A stretch of 6,880 nucleotides of DNA from an uncultured Actinomycetes bacterium. GTDB lineage: Bacteria; Actinomycetota; Actinomycetes; S36-B12. The notes beneath the pieces are model-generated. The model did not search any database. It was given only the letters and a program-made list of their open reading frames with translations, and had not been told where the DNA came from. Made by a program: the position numbers and the translations under genes. The first letter of the stretch is position 1, and each line of letters begins with the position of its first letter. Positions 6,001 through 6,880 of this stretch are shown one piece after another. The stretch covers positions 1-6,880 of the forward strand of contig CAINGG010000248.1 in the NCBI GenBank assembly GCA_903848435.1, read 5' to 3'.

Positions 6001-6154
6001 AGGTCAGGGGGCGCTTCAAGTAGGCGACCATGCTCTCCGGATTGGGTCCGGGCACGACCTGCACCAGCTCCCAGCCATCGGAGCCCCAGGTATCGAGGAT
6101 CTGCTTGGTCGCATGAATGAGCAGCGGAACGGTCGCGTACTCCCACGTGGTCAT
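5999..6154 (-). CDS. DUF4177 small protein (51 aa)
   Basis: Reads MTTWEYATVPLL, then IHATKQILDTWGSDGWELVQ, and ends VAYLKRPLT. The W-E-Y opening strand, the helix ending in the G-W-E-L turn and the closing V-A-Y-L-K-R strand are the DUF4177 pattern; function is unknown. It is close in length and sequence to the M. tuberculosis small protein Rv3678A, which has the same position beside the RidA-like gene. There is no Shine-Dalgarno; instead a -10 box lies 6 nt before the ATG, so this first gene of the operon is predicted to be translated from a leaderless mRNA. Its TAA stop runs into the ribosome binding site of the RidA-like gene 10 nt away. The gene is easily missed because of its size. Confidence 0.9.
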   Translation of the reverse strand: MTTWEYATVPLLIHATKQILDTWGSDGWELVQVVPGPNPESMVAYLKRPLT

Positions 6155-6160
6155 GGGCCG

Positions 6161-6188
6161 ACCCTAGTACGCCGGGTGAGGCGGTCAG
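6161..6188 (-). promoter_or_regulatory. leaderless promoter of the DUF4177-RidA-Nudix-MBL operon
   Basis: The -10 box TAGGGT (minus strand, 6161-6166) is followed by 6 nt (CGGCCC) and then the ATG at 6154, putting the predicted start of transcription on the A of the start codon. CTGACC (6183-6188) lies 16 nt upstream and matches TTGACA at 4 of 6 positions, a plausible -35. Confidence 0.65.
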
Positions 6189-6195
6189 CGACCAC

Positions 6196-6201
6196 TAGGC
6201 T
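6196..6201 (+). promoter_or_regulatory. -10 box of a leaderless promoter for the ArsA/Get3-like ATPase
   Basis: TAGGCT is followed by 6 nt (CCTCGG) and the GTG start at 6208. Transcription 7 nt after the box would begin at the start codon. No good -35 is visible at 16-18 nt, and no Shine-Dalgarno is present. It mirrors the opposing promoter: both read ACTAGG-[GC]-TC before the start codon. Confidence 0.6.
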
Positions 6202-6207
6202 CCTCGG

Positions 6208-6880
6208 GTGTCCACGAGCGACTGGCCCGACGTCATCTTGCATGTCGTCTCCGGCAAGGGCGGCACAGGCAAGACGACGGTGGCAGCGGCTCTGGCGCTG
6301 GCGCTCGCGTCGGGCGGCAAGCGCGTCATGCTCATGGAGGTCGAAGGACGCCAGGGGCTCGCGCAACTGTTCGACGTACCACCGCTTCCCTACGAGGAAC
6401 GCAAACTGGCCGTCGCGCCCGGCGGCGGCGAGGTCTGGGGACTGGCCGTCGATCCCGAGGAAGCGTTGCTGGAGTACCTCGAGCTCTTCTACAACCTGCG
6501 CCGAGCCGGAGGGGCCCTGCGGCGCATGGGCGCCGTCGACTTCGTCACGACCATCTCACCCGGCTTGCGCGACGTGCTGCTGACCGGCAAGGCCGTGGAA
6601 CTCGTCCGGCGCAAGGACAAGATGCACGCCAAGCCCTATGACGCCATCGTGCTCGACGCCCCGCCGACAGGACGCATCACCAGGTTTCTCAACGTCAACA
6701 CCGAGATCGCCGGCGTTGCGAAGGTCGGACCGATCCGCAGCCAGGCCGACGGCGTCATGGCCGTACTGCGATCACCCAAGACAGCTGTGCACCTCACCAC
6801 GCTGCTCGAGGAGATGCCCGTCCAGGAGACGGCCGACGGCGTCGCGGAATTGGAGAACTCCGCGCTGCCCGTCGGCGGCA
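6208..6880 (+). CDS. ArsA/Get3-like ATPase (anion-transporting ATPase family), 3' end outside the window
   Basis: The first 224 residues of a deviant-Walker P-loop ATPase. The sequence begins VSTSDWPDVILHVV, and SGKGGTGKTT (15-24) is the Walker A with the signature lysine K17 plus K22. EVEGRQGLAQLFDVPPLPY (44-62) and GAVDFVTTISPGLRDVLLTGK (split as GAVDFVTT at 108-115 and PGLRDVLLTGK at 118-128) are typical of the actinobacterial family that includes Rv3679. DAPPTGR (150-156) is the switch II/ArsA-type motif. In M. tuberculosis Rv3679 is followed by a paralogue, Rv3680, so a second ATPase gene probably lies just beyond the window. No arsenical genes are nearby, so arsenite export is unlikely; a Get3-like role in protein or membrane homeostasis is possible but not shown. 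The GTG start is supported by the -10 box 6 nt upstream and by being the only start codon before the P-loop that leaves this geometry. Confidence 0.92.
   Translation, partial: MSTSDWPDVILHVVSGKGGTGKTTVAAALALALASGGKRVMLMEVEGRQGLAQLFDVPPLPYEERKLAVAPGGGEVWGLAVDPEEALLEYLELFYNLRRAGGALRRMGAVDFVTTISPGLRDVLLTGKAVELVRRKDKMHAKPYDAIVLDAPPTGRITRFLNVNTEIAGVAKVGPIRSQADGVMAVLRSPKTAVHLTTLLEEMPVQETADGVAELENSALPVGG

Noticed and set aside
5068..6120. 350-codon plus-strand open frame
   Set aside because: It is antisense to the Nudix and RidA-like genes. The translation is rich in Arg, Ser and His with no domain, as expected for a shadow frame in high-GC DNA.
6208..6880. Arsenite efflux ATPase (true ArsA)
   Set aside because: The P-loop and DAPPTG motifs fit the broad ArsA/Get3 family, but the gene context is that of Rv3679, with no arsR, arsB or arsD nearby.
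1..6880. tRNA, rRNA, CRISPR, insertion sequence or prophage
   Set aside because: None seen. Coding is nearly continuous with genes of conserved actinobacterial order, which leaves no space for such elements.

Overview
The window comes from a high-GC actinobacterium. The base composition, the frequent GTG starts and, above all, the gene content and order point to this. The order matches, as I recall it, the Mycobacterium tuberculosis segment Rv3671c (marP) to Rv3679, which contains the CoA-type Nudix, nth, crp, an MBL hydrolase, a RidA-like protein, a DUF4177 protein and an ArsA/Get3-like ATPase. I cannot name the genus from the sequence. There are no RNA genes, mobile elements or CRISPR arrays, and coding is almost continuous; no gap exceeds 105 bp.

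Layout. A DUF309 gene (12-404, +) runs convergently into marP. An almost perfect 67-nt inverted repeat (395-461) sits between their ends. On the minus strand nth (3063-2338), a CoA-pyrophosphatase-type Nudix gene (2338-1652) and marP (1655-471) form a tight operon with 1- and 4-nt overlaps. Diverging from nth is crp (3168-3842, +), a 224-aa Crp/GlxR-type regulator. Only 3 bp separate the crp stop from the stop of the next minus-strand operon. That operon reads DUF4177 small protein (6154-5999), RidA-like protein (5988-5524), NUDT19-like Nudix hydrolase (5512-4643) and metallo-beta-lactamase-fold hydrolase (4646-3846). Diverging from it on the plus strand is an ArsA/Get3-like ATPase (6208 to the window edge, incomplete).

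How it fits together. The genes belong to families for damage repair and metabolite clean-up (endonuclease III, two Nudix hydrolases, RidA, an MBL hydrolase), envelope stress (MarP-type periplasmic protease) and cAMP signalling (Crp). That grouping by theme is inference; the operon structure is seen directly.

The most distinctive regulatory signal is that three transcription units (nth, DUF4177 and the ATPase) each carry a TANNNT -10 box followed by exactly 6 nt and then the start codon, so each is predicted to make a leaderless mRNA. The DUF4177 and ATPase promoters face each other across 53 bp with -10 boxes arranged as an inverted repeat. I see no evidence for an entirely new biological system. 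The window is a conserved actinobacterial housekeeping locus with some unusual regulatory architecture.
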